21,054 nt of DNA from a virus: positions 1 to 21,054 of IMG/VR virus record IMGVR_UViG_3300046005_002772; one strand, given 5' to 3'. The notes beneath the pieces were generated by a model. That model was given only the letters and a program-made list of their open reading frames with translations. It did not search any database and was not told the DNA's origin. A program made the position numbers and the translations under genes. Below are positions 13,668-21,054 of the stretch, piece after piece (position 1 is the stretch's first letter; each line of letters opens with the position of its first letter).

Positions 13668-14510
13668 TTATTTTCCGAATTGTAAGAACTTAGGACTATA
13701 TGTAAGGCCAACCCCTATATAAGGTTGGGTTACTACAGTAGTTCCGGATGTGGTAATTCCATATCCCATTTGTATTCCCAATGCAAAATTCTTTCTTGCC
13801 TCTCTCAATGTTTTTTTAGCTTCTGGTGTATCTGTTATATCAAATGAATTAATTTCATTAAATTTCATATCGGGAAAAGTAGTACTAACCCTCGTCATTA
13901 GCCTTTTTGTTTTAGGATCCTGATAAATTCCAGTAACTATATCAATATTTTGTTCAATTTTAAGATCAGTGGTACCAGGTACAACAGATCCAGTATATTT
14001 ACTAGGATCAATAGGATCAATCTTTATCGATAAATCATATTTGGTTTTCCCACTTATAAATAATCTATTTTTTCCTGATAATTTCGGATTATAAACAAAA
14101 TTTATAGTTTCGTCACCATTAGCATCTTTGGATATAGTTGATTGTATATTTTTAGCAGTAGTATTAAGATCACTGACAATTCCGATAACTGTGCTCGGTG
14201 TGGTTTTTCCCCCATTATCCTTTAGTGCCAATCTTTTTATCAATTCTTTTTGTTCTAATGTAAGCTCTTTTGTTTTTTTGACATAGGTAGATTTTTCATA
14301 TATTGCATTATCCCTGTCTTTTTTTATAAGTCTAACTGAATCCTTAGATGCAAGATAATTATTATGCTCTATAGATGCTTCGTATTTAGCATTTTTTGTT
14401 TTTTCGCATTGATTAAAAAGTAAAAAAAATGCAAGCAATATAATACCGATCAGAAAAAATTTACTGGTTACTATACTCACTACTTTGTTTAACGTTTCTT
14501 TATTTACCAT
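13668..14510 (-). CDS. Membrane-anchored coiled-coil protein with barrel-like C-terminus
   Basis: 280 residues. A single N-terminal transmembrane helix (about 17-33, KFFLIGIILLAFFLLF) is followed by a coiled coil (about 40-95, rich in Lys/Glu/Asp), a beta-rich middle, and a C-terminal stretch GIQMGYGITTSGTTVV and YIGVGLTYSPKFLQFG. The last part reads like alternating amphipathic strands of an outer-membrane barrel edge. The layout recalls the DUF6808-type proteins of Bacteroidota and their phages (membrane helix, coiled coil, GYG...GVG ending). An inner-membrane anchor plus periplasmic coiled coil plus outer-membrane-like end would suit a spanin or an envelope-spanning role, but no lysis gene is nearby. 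N-terminal topology is expected to be inside. There is no lipobox (FNQC does not fit). Confidence 0.7.
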   Translation of the reverse strand: MVNKETLNKVVSIVTSKFFLIGIILLAFFLLFNQCEKTKNAKYEASIEHNNYLASKDSVRLIKKDRDNAIYEKSTYVKKTKELTLEQKELIKRLALKDNGGKTTPSTVIGIVSDLNTTAKNIQSTISKDANGDETINFVYNPKLSGKNRLFISGKTKYDLSIKIDPIDPSKYTGSVVPGTTDLKIEQNIDIVTGIYQDPKTKRLMTRVSTTFPDMKFNEINSFDITDTPEAKKTLREARKNFALGIQMGYGITTSGTTVVTQPYIGVGLTYSPKFLQFGK

Positions 14511-14527
14511 TTTGTATATTTATTTTG

Positions 14528-14773
14528 TTATTTACTAGCTTCCCACGATAATGTCATAGGGTCTAAAATACCTTCCCCGTATTTTTTATTAAGCTCATTC
14601 ATAAATTCAATTTCTCTTGATCTGCATTTTTCCAATTTAGAGATTAATAGACTAGCAGATTTAGTAATCTTTTTCATATTTTCTTCGGTCTTTGCTATTG
14701 ACATATGAACATTAACAAATTTTTTAGATATTGTCATTAATTCCTCTTTCTCTTCAGCACTCAATTCTATCAT
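14528..14773 (-). CDS. Hypothetical coiled-coil protein
   Basis: 81 residues, predominantly helical with heptad-like spacing (EEKEELMTISKKFVNVHMSI, then SLLISKLEKCRSREIEFM). No domain is recognised. The start at the ATG at 14773 is preceded on the mRNA by four and a half copies of an 8-base repeat that provides the A-rich initiation context. It lies between the fibre genes and the membrane-anchored coiled-coil gene, with a 17-base gap to the latter. It could be a small structural chaperone or assembly protein. Confidence 0.62.
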   Translation of the reverse strand: MIELSAEEKEELMTISKKFVNVHMSIAKTEENMKKITKSASLLISKLEKCRSREIEFMNELNKKYGEGILDPMTLSWEASK

Positions 14774-14775
14774 AT

Positions 14776-14810
14776 TATCTATTTATCTATTTATCTATTT
14801 ATCTATTTAT
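14776..14810 (-). repeat. 8-bp tandem repeat in the leader of the coiled-coil gene
   Basis: TATCTATT occurs four times in tandem plus three further bases (plus strand). On the minus-strand mRNA it gives ATAAATAGATAAATAG-like repeats ending 2 bases before the ATG. It therefore forms the whole ribosome-loading region. Repeat number could vary by slippage and change translation. Confidence 0.85.
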
Positions 14811-14825
14811 TATACAATACTTTAA

Positions 14826-16802
14826 TTATGGGTAATAGTCAATGGGTACATGTCCACCCGGTGTATCTGTTTCATCAGCATCTACTGTATATGATAGTGC
14901 TCCTTCTGATATAATAACAGATAAAGAATAATCGATAGTTGATATGGATATAGGATCAGGACCATCAGATGTTATTAAAATGTATGGATCACCGTATGTA
15001 AGGACACTAACATCCATAGTATCACCAGGACTAAAGTATAATATTCCGCTTCCACCCGGAGTAGAAAGAACTGTTATTCCGTTTTTATTTATGTTCAAGC
15101 TTCCACCATACGGAGCAACAGCAGCACTAATGAATCCCCAATATACAGGGATAATTGGAGGGGATGGCTGTATAAATTCATCGGTAAAACTTATTTGTCC
15201 TGAAAACCCACTACATGTTTTATAGAATAATCTAGGCAATGATGTTATTGCATTGATTCTCGGTATCCAAATTAGATCTATATATTGGCATGTACTTGGT
15301 ATAAATGATCCTCCTGGGGAATTATTAGTAACCACATTATATGTTGTCCCTGTGGGAAAATCCCCGCTAAATATTAAACCTTGTATATAACGTCTAGATG
15401 TATCTGTTGACAATGAATTAAGAAATATTCTATATTGTATAGATTTACCATCACTATAAAGAGGATAAAGATTTGTTGATATGCTACTTGGTATTTTTAT
15501 GTATACCCCTCCGACAACTGACGTATAACTAGTAGGGGTAATTATAATATGATTGGAATCCCACAATAGAGGATTTGATATATCTATGACATTACCCAAT
15601 GTTGAAAAGTTATCGCTCAGATATTCTCTAGAATATACGTTATTAGTCCCCAATCTGATTTCCTTTGTTTTCTTTACATGGTAGAAATATGGTCCAGCAG
15701 TTCCACCTGGACTACCCCCGATAGATCCAAATACAGTTTGTGAATGATTGCCGCTATTCACACTACCCTTAACATTACCTGATAATACAGGATATGACGT
15801 TCCGTCACTAAATACAAATGATTTATTTGTATCTGTACCTGTATTACTAGAAATACCAACACTAGTGCCTGGGAGATATCCAGGATTACTTGGAACTATA
15901 TCAAGAGAATATATCCCAGGGGTTCCTGATGATATAACAATATTGCTATTATGTATGAAATTATCAGTATCGAATTTTACATTTAAAGAATTTATATTAA
16001 AAGATCCACCAGTTCCTATTATTGCAGAAGAACCAAGTATAAAATTTCCATTACCGTTTATATTTAAAGATTTACTATTAATATTTATATTATTGTTATT
16101 TAATATAATAGCAGCTAAATCTGTATTTATAGAAAGTTTTAGATATGCATTAATATCAAAAGATGCATCAGAATTAAATATCAAAGAAGTTGATGTTCCT
16201 AATTCTGACCAATAAAATGATGGCACATTTCTGGATACAGATGACGTTTTACCAAAACTCATTATAGGTCTAGATATTTGATCATTAGTAGAAACAAGAA
16301 CCTTGCTATTATTCGGATTAGCTATATCAGGGGTTAAGTAGCTATCACCTATAATAAGAGACAATTTACTTGGACTTGTTATTCCAGTACTTTTAAAACC
16401 TACGACATATTTGTTTGATGTACCAGCTGGTCCACCTATATAGGAATAGGAATCAAAGAAAACCGAACTCGAAAAATTATATCCGGAATAATTCCATCCT
16501 GTGGCACCTAGTGTTTTTATTGGTCCCTCAGCTAACGATGTATCTATCCATACATCATCAATGATAGATAATGTACTTAGAGGTTCACCAGGTTGACTAA
16601 ACCAATTACTTCCTCTCTGCCCGGTAACCCCAGCTGCACCTCTACGCCCGGCAGGAGCAGAAATACCGATTTTTCCTCTAGAACCTATATGACCCATCGG
16701 TCCAACTGCAAAAGATGATATCTGATTAAAATTATAGTTAATTTTATCAATTATTACTTCTTCCGAATCTCCATTAAAGATATATTTAGTATTGAAATGC
16801 AT
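14826..16802 (-). CDS. Collagen-like fibre protein 3 (last of three paralogues)
   Basis: 658 residues. N-terminus MHFNTKYIFNGDSEEVIIDKINYNFNQI, then a collagen-like stretch of Gly-X-Y (Gly34 to about Gly64, with one interruption), then SNWF (Trp67) and a DDVWIDT motif (82-88). These three elements are shared at almost identical positions with the genes at 16809 and 18523. The middle (about 90-430) is Ser/Asn/Gly-rich and variable. A C-terminal module with IDLIW...LFYKTCSGFSG matches the end of the other two paralogues. Unlike them it carries about 118 extra residues after it (541-658), beginning DEFIQPSPPIIPVYWG and ending HVPIDYYP, an added beta-rich, Ig-like module. Probable trimeric tail or side-fibre protein involved in host contact. 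Confidence 0.8.
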   Translation of the reverse strand: MHFNTKYIFNGDSEEVIIDKINYNFNQISSFAVGPMGHIGSRGKIGISAPAGRRGAAGVTGQRGSNWFSQPGEPLSTLSIIDDVWIDTSLAEGPIKTLGATGWNYSGYNFSSSVFFDSYSYIGGPAGTSNKYVVGFKSTGITSPSKLSLIIGDSYLTPDIANPNNSKVLVSTNDQISRPIMSFGKTSSVSRNVPSFYWSELGTSTSLIFNSDASFDINAYLKLSINTDLAAIILNNNNININSKSLNINGNGNFILGSSAIIGTGGSFNINSLNVKFDTDNFIHNSNIVISSGTPGIYSLDIVPSNPGYLPGTSVGISSNTGTDTNKSFVFSDGTSYPVLSGNVKGSVNSGNHSQTVFGSIGGSPGGTAGPYFYHVKKTKEIRLGTNNVYSREYLSDNFSTLGNVIDISNPLLWDSNHIIITPTSYTSVVGGVYIKIPSSISTNLYPLYSDGKSIQYRIFLNSLSTDTSRRYIQGLIFSGDFPTGTTYNVVTNNSPGGSFIPSTCQYIDLIWIPRINAITSLPRLFYKTCSGFSGQISFTDEFIQPSPPIIPVYWGFISAAVAPYGGSLNINKNGITVLSTPGGSGILYFSPGDTMDVSVLTYGDPYILITSDGPDPISISTIDYSLSVIISEGALSYTVDADETDTPGGHVPIDYYP

Positions 16803-16808
16803 ATATTA

Positions 16809-18497
16809 TTAAGATATTGAATTATATGTTGCTAGAACACCACACTTAGGATATAATAAATTCCCACCCCATGCAGAATAGTAGACTTTAAACCATCTAT
16901 TGGTTCCACCAGTTCCACCAGTTCCCGTTATATTTATTATAGTAAAATCTACGCTTGATGCATATTCATGAACTCCATTTTCGTCAATAAGTTTTGCATA
17001 TGAATAATTTGTGGATAATGAATTATTAGGTGGATCCAATTGGTTATCGGAAGCATTTAAACCAATGTAACCAAACCAATCACCAGTAGTTCCCGTAGCA
17101 TCAGTTTTATTACTTCTTACAGTAAAACTTATGCTTTCATTTGGTTCTAATAGATTCAACCAACCCTTATTATATCCACCAGTACCACCAGTTGCAGGAA
17201 CCCATAAAGATATTCCTCTTTCACCAGCCAATGCAGAACCAGATTTTTCTATTACATAATCAATTCCCCCATCAACCCAGAAACAATTTCCATTCGTGGT
17301 TGTTGATACTGAAGGAAGAACAGTTATCCAATTTATATTAACAGAATCAACAACGGAAGATACAGTCTGTGTTATAACTTGAGGATCTAGTATATTATAA
17401 ATTATATTATCCATATAAATATTACCATTACCATATAATCTAAAAAAACTATTCTGTCCTGGCTGCTTAGTTTCAAATAATATACTGTTTTCGTTACTAG
17501 GTAAATTATAATAATATCTAATATTACCAGAAAATGCATTTGTTGATATTACCTCAAGTGGATAATTATTTCTAGTTGATGGTGTAGTAGAAATTATGGA
17601 TGTCGATAAATCAAATTTATTAGAATATATAATATTTTTAGATGAAAATAATGCTATACCTGAACCAAAATTGAAATTTATATCACCAGAACAAAATGCA
17701 CCGAAATATCCGGTCGAATATACATTAAAACCTGTGGATTTTAAGGATATTGCTTTATATGATGAAGCTATATTAAGATCCCCCGATGGTATATCGATCT
17801 TAAACGAATCCCCCATATCTAATTTTAATCCATATTTACCCCTATCTGACAATAGTCCCTGATCCCACGAAAATTTAGGATTTTTTGTATAAATATTACT
17901 ATCATTACTATATGGAAATTTAGAAAATTCTAATATATTTTTAAGAGGGTCCGGTCCGGTAGGTCCAGAAATTGATATTACAAATTTACTATATTGCGGA
18001 TTTGGTATATTATTAAGATTTGATATTGTACCTGATACTAAATCAGAATCACTTATAACCACAGTATGATCTATTGGCATATATGATGATAATAGATAGC
18101 CATATTTATCAGTAGTCCCCATAGAATTGGATATAGGTCCAAATACATTAAACAAATCTACTGATTTTAAATAGAATCCATAATAAGACCAAACACCAAG
18201 ATTAAATTGATATACTATATTATTACTATCAGTTTTTATCCAGAAATCACCGTTTATGCTAGAGGAAACTGTTGGTTCATTTGGACCTATTCTCCAGGTC
18301 GTTCCACGAATTCCCTGATTTCCATAAGAACCTCTTGGACCGGTTTCTCCTGTATATCCGTCTTTTCCTTTAGGACCAATAATACCATATGGACCCCCAC
18401 CAAATCTTATAATCTCCGGAAAGTTATAATTTAGTTTATCTATAAAATTCTTTTGAGAATCTCCTTTTTCTATTTTTAATAATTTTAATTCCGGCAT
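16809..18497 (-). CDS. Collagen-like fibre protein 2
   Basis: 562 residues. N-terminal anchor FIDKLNYNFPEII (18-30) is followed by a near-perfect collagen-like run with Gly at 35, 38, 41, 44, 47, 50, 53, 56, 59, 62 and 65, then TTW (Trp68) and GDFWIKT (83-89). The middle is Ser/Asn-rich. The C-terminal module has NESISFTVRSN, DFTIINITG and FKVYYSAWGG, related to the ends of the flanking paralogues. Two short motifs containing TGGTGG occur (TGGTGGYNKGW and TGGTGGTNRW), encoded by imperfect triplet-like DNA repeats near 16910 and 17180. It lies 6 bases upstream of the next paralogue and 25 bases downstream of the previous one. Probable homotrimeric fibre; the ligand is unknown. Confidence 0.8.
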   Translation of the reverse strand: MPELKLLKIEKGDSQKNFIDKLNYNFPEIIRFGGGPYGIIGPKGKDGYTGETGPRGSYGNQGIRGTTWRIGPNEPTVSSSINGDFWIKTDSNNIVYQFNLGVWSYYGFYLKSVDLFNVFGPISNSMGTTDKYGYLLSSYMPIDHTVVISDSDLVSGTISNLNNIPNPQYSKFVISISGPTGPDPLKNILEFSKFPYSNDSNIYTKNPKFSWDQGLLSDRGKYGLKLDMGDSFKIDIPSGDLNIASSYKAISLKSTGFNVYSTGYFGAFCSGDINFNFGSGIALFSSKNIIYSNKFDLSTSIISTTPSTRNNYPLEVISTNAFSGNIRYYYNLPSNENSILFETKQPGQNSFFRLYGNGNIYMDNIIYNILDPQVITQTVSSVVDSVNINWITVLPSVSTTTNGNCFWVDGGIDYVIEKSGSALAGERGISLWVPATGGTGGYNKGWLNLLEPNESISFTVRSNKTDATGTTGDWFGYIGLNASDNQLDPPNNSLSTNYSYAKLIDENGVHEYASSVDFTIINITGTGGTGGTNRWFKVYYSAWGGNLLYPKCGVLATYNSIS

Positions 18498-18522
18498 TTT
18501 CTATTTTATATTATTGTATATA

Positions 18523-20070
18523 TCACAGAATGAAAGATCCTCCTAAGCAAGAACCGCCATCTATACTATATGCTTTATAAAAGACAGTAGTTACCGATCC
18601 CGAAATATTTTTTGCTATAGTTAAATCAACTACTGGAGAAGTACTAGGCAAAGAAACCATAGATGTTATAGATCCAGCTGTTATACCCTTACCTATAAAC
18701 GAAAATCCCTCATATGTATATGCAGTTGGACTGCACACAACGGTAATTTCTATAGATTCACCATTAGCTAATCCGTTTCCAGCCCAAGAATTTATAGCTT
18801 CGTTATAAACTCCGATACCAAGTACGCCAAAAAATCCAGGAGTTACATATTGAGGTGGGCTTATTACAATAACATTTCCACTATCCAATACTGCCGAGTA
18901 GGAATCTACACCAGGTTTGGATATTAAATACCATACTTCAGCACCAGGTCCGGTAGAAACCAACGGAGTTCCGACTGGATATGATATGCCGCTTTCTATT
19001 TTTTTGGTCTTTATTTTACCCTTAGTATCTATAAAAAATTCTTTATCGCTCTGAGTTTCAAAAAGAACATTATATGTTGAATGTGAAAGCGTATTAAATG
19101 TATCCCCGGTTCTTGTTGTTTTAATCGCTCCTGTTACCCCAGCTGATAGATATACAGCATTTAATAAATTAGTATTTAATGTAGGTGCAATACGTACAGG
19201 AGAACTAAATCCAGCAACTCCTCCAGTAATATTAATAAATTGACTCTCTATGCTAAAATTATTACTTATTCCAGTATTTAAATTAAAACCACCAGTAGCA
19301 AATATTCCAGATGAGCTATCGGTACTGTAATCAATATCAATATAATCATTAGATCTTAAGTTTAATACATTACAAAGAACTTCAAATCCGCCGGATGCTC
19401 CGATTACAAAAGAACCATCAGGAATCTGTAACATTATATTATCATCAGATAATCCGGTATTTTTCCATGCCCAATATGGGTGTCCCTGATAATCAGTCAA
19501 TGTGCCATCCTCCAAATCACTCTTAGAAAATTCTAAAAGATACCCAGAATTATTATAGCTATCAGTGGAAATAATGAATTTAGCTAATGGCTCATTAATA
19601 ACTCCAGATTCAAAAACTTTATCAGCTACTATAAATAAATAATTTTCCAAAGCATCCTGATTCATGTGTATAGCACCACCAGTATTACCATTCAAGAAAT
19701 AGGATTCATCATATCTAAAAACACTCCCACTCGGGGCTAGATTATACCCAGTAGCTTCCCAGCCAGTTTCAGTAAACGTATTAATATCTCCAGTGTTTGA
19801 ATCTATCCAAAAGTCATTTTCGACTATGGCATTCCCTATGCCCGTTGGCCCACTAATATCGATAAACCATTTGCTTCCTCTTGTTCCAGGATTCCCAGTA
19901 ATACCAAGTTTTCCGCTATTACCTATACCACCATCGGATCCAGTTGGACCAATATCTCCAATAGTACCACCATGCATTTCTACTATCTCATCAAAATTAT
20001 GATTGATTTTATCTATTATTCGTGATTCTGTGTCATTATAATCAAATGAGCTTATATTAGTTATTGGCAT
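18523..20070 (-). CDS. Collagen-like fibre protein 1
   Basis: 515 residues. Anchor IIDKINHNFDEIVEM (18-32), Gly-X-Y run with Gly at 35 to 65 in exact register with its neighbour at 16809, SKW (Trp68) and NDFWIDS (85-91). The variable middle contains IDIDYSTDSSSG and other Ser/Gly-rich strands. The C-terminal module is GESIEITVVCSPT, VDLTIAKNISGSVTTVFYKAYSIDGG, close in layout to the other paralogues. It ends SCLGGSFIL. It starts immediately after the stop of the large structural gene at the window edge and is the first of the three fibres in the transcript. Shared ends with a divergent middle imply duplication and then diversification of the receptor-contact part. Confidence 0.8.
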   Translation of the reverse strand: MPITNISSFDYNDTESRIIDKINHNFDEIVEMHGGTIGDIGPTGSDGGIGNSGKLGITGNPGTRGSKWFIDISGPTGIGNAIVENDFWIDSNTGDINTFTETGWEATGYNLAPSGSVFRYDESYFLNGNTGGAIHMNQDALENYLFIVADKVFESGVINEPLAKFIISTDSYNNSGYLLEFSKSDLEDGTLTDYQGHPYWAWKNTGLSDDNIMLQIPDGSFVIGASGGFEVLCNVLNLRSNDYIDIDYSTDSSSGIFATGGFNLNTGISNNFSIESQFINITGGVAGFSSPVRIAPTLNTNLLNAVYLSAGVTGAIKTTRTGDTFNTLSHSTYNVLFETQSDKEFFIDTKGKIKTKKIESGISYPVGTPLVSTGPGAEVWYLISKPGVDSYSAVLDSGNVIVISPPQYVTPGFFGVLGIGVYNEAINSWAGNGLANGESIEITVVCSPTAYTYEGFSFIGKGITAGSITSMVSLPSTSPVVDLTIAKNISGSVTTVFYKAYSIDGGSCLGGSFIL

Positions 20071-20071
20071 A

Positions 20072-21054
20072 TTATATTTTAATTATTTCGAAATTGAATA
20101 ATAGAGAGTAATTATAGTTAGCTTGAACTGGATACTCAAAACTATAAATTAGATTCTTTGTATTGATTAATTTAAAATTTGGTTCTATATAATATCCATT
20201 TTTGTATGTATCAGATGGAACCATATCTCCTCTAACCATATAGTTTGTATTGATAGTTTGTTCCGCTATATTTGCATCCTTTTTAACAAAGAGATTAAAT
20301 ACATTCCCTGTATATAAAGGGGAAACATTAAGATCTATGTATTCATTTATATCATCATCTATAGAATCCGGATTACCTACGCCAAACTCTGATATGATGT
20401 TATCGATGAAAACCTGTTTTATCCCGTCATTTAATAAATATCGTCTTAATATCTTATCCAATCTTACGATTCCCTTTACGACTAATAATTCCGGATAATA
20501 TTGCCATACTATTTCACAATTAGGGAGTATGTTTAGGTCTATTTTATTGTAATCAACCCCAGATAAATACGTTCCTGCGTTACCTATTCCTGTCCCGCTT
20601 GTTGTAGTATTTATATATTGAATTGACTTAGTATATGAATCTATTATTTTATTAATTTCTATGATATCAGAATTTCCATAATTTCTAGATATCTCAAGAG
20701 TTATATAATTATTAAAATCTAAATCATACGGAGTCATCATCATTTTAGAACCAAAAAATGATTTAGATTCCAGCATAGATCGGGTTCCAGCAACTTTTTT
20801 ATAAGCACTTTCAGATGTAAATGTTTCATAATAACCAGGATCCCACGAGGATGAAAATATATTAAAATCTTTCCTTGATATCGGGAATTGGTCTACGAGA
20901 GGATACACTGGTCCTTCGGGCAGACTTGCGCTTAATCTAAGTATATCTTTATCTAATGCTACTTTAGTAAATTCTAGATTTTTAGAAACCCCAAAATTTA
21001 TTTTATTGGATGAAAAATTGCAATTTCTAAATGATAAATCTATGGAATTATCTG
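20072..21054 (-). CDS. Large virion structural protein, 5' end outside the window
   Basis: The frame is open all the way to the right edge, giving at least 326 visible residues. A shorter call starting at a GTG at 20908 is an internal codon, not a start: codons upstream read SKNLEFTKVALDKDILRLSA and continue without a stop. Visible features are VYPLVDQFPISRKDFNIFSS, YKKVAGTRSMLESKSFFGSK (about 83-102 of the visible part) and a beta-rich C-terminus ending NYSLLFNFEIIKI. There is no catalytic motif or membrane segment. The context, one base upstream of three fibre genes, suggests a baseplate or fibre-attachment protein. The true length cannot be known from this window. Confidence 0.75.
   Translation of the reverse strand, partial: DNSIDLSFRNCNFSSNKINFGVSKNLEFTKVALDKDILRLSASLPEGPVYPLVDQFPISRKDFNIFSSSWDPGYYETFTSESAYKKVAGTRSMLESKSFFGSKMMMTPYDLDFNNYITLEISRNYGNSDIIEINKIIDSYTKSIQYINTTTSGTGIGNAGTYLSGVDYNKIDLNILPNCEIVWQYYPELLVVKGIVRLDKILRRYLLNDGIKQVFIDNIISEFGVGNPDSIDDDINEYIDLNVSPLYTGNVFNLFVKKDANIAEQTINTNYMVRGDMVPSDTYKNGYYIEPNFKLINTKNLIYSFEYPVQANYNYSLLFNFEIIKI

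Noticed and set aside
15748-16215. Plus-strand frame of 155 codons inside fibre 3
   Set aside because: It lies antisense to a well-supported collagen-like fibre gene with clear paralogues; its low-complexity Leu/Pro/Ile content is what an antisense frame of a Ser/Gly/Asn-rich gene gives.
20072-20908. Complete 278-aa gene starting at 20908
   Set aside because: The codon at 20908 is GTG inside a frame that stays open to the window edge, so the gene is longer and truncated by the window.
1-21054. tRNA genes, CRISPR array, insertion sequences or integrase
   Set aside because: No cloverleaf-like sequence, spaced identical repeats, transposase or recombinase motifs were seen on either strand.

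Overview
The window is part of an AT-rich genome of a T4-related myovirus, most likely infecting a member of the Bacteroidota. The T4 affinity rests on a replication and recombination block encoding homologues of gp32 (ssDNA-binding protein), gp61-type primase, UvsY and UvsW, followed by tail and fibre genes. The Bacteroidota link rests on three things: a 59-residue Hc1/histone H1-like gene of the type common in Bacteroidota, a DUF4494-like small protein, and start codons preceded by A-rich leaders (AAATAAA-like) with almost no Shine-Dalgarno sequence. Every gene but one is on the minus strand, so transcription runs from high to low coordinates.

Right part (21054 to 10597, minus strand): structural genes. 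In transcription order these are a large structural protein cut by the window edge, three paralogous collagen-like fibre proteins (each with a shared N-terminal anchor, ten or so Gly-X-Y triplets, a variable middle and a related C-terminal module), a small coiled-coil protein, a membrane-anchored coiled-coil protein with a barrel-like C-terminus, a 746-residue structural protein with a cationic C-terminal helix, a 182-residue tail-tube-like protein, and a small protein with a possible capsid-targeting N-terminus.

Middle (10594 to 5227): a RuvC-like resolvase is the only plus-strand gene. It is separated from gp32 by a 377-base divergent intergenic region holding a triple 11-bp repeat in the gp32 leader. 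Then follow gp32, a strong intrinsic terminator, primase, a 77-residue unknown, UvsY and UvsW. Together these cover ssDNA coating, priming, recombination mediation, branch migration and junction resolution, i.e. recombination-dependent replication.

Left part (5190 to 6): small, mostly unknown genes around one large protein of special interest, a 658-residue fusion of an RNA/DNA-ligase-type nucleotidyltransferase with an NMN-adenylyltransferase-type domain. Four of the small proteins here, plus the one at 10597-10833, begin with similar peptides that end in a (I/L/V)xE-like site. This resembles the capsid-targeting propeptides that T4 gp21 protease removes, so the cluster may encode proteins packaged in the head. 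Two annotated starts were moved to internal ATG codons, one gene too short for routine ORF calling was added, and the right-edge gene was extended to the window end.
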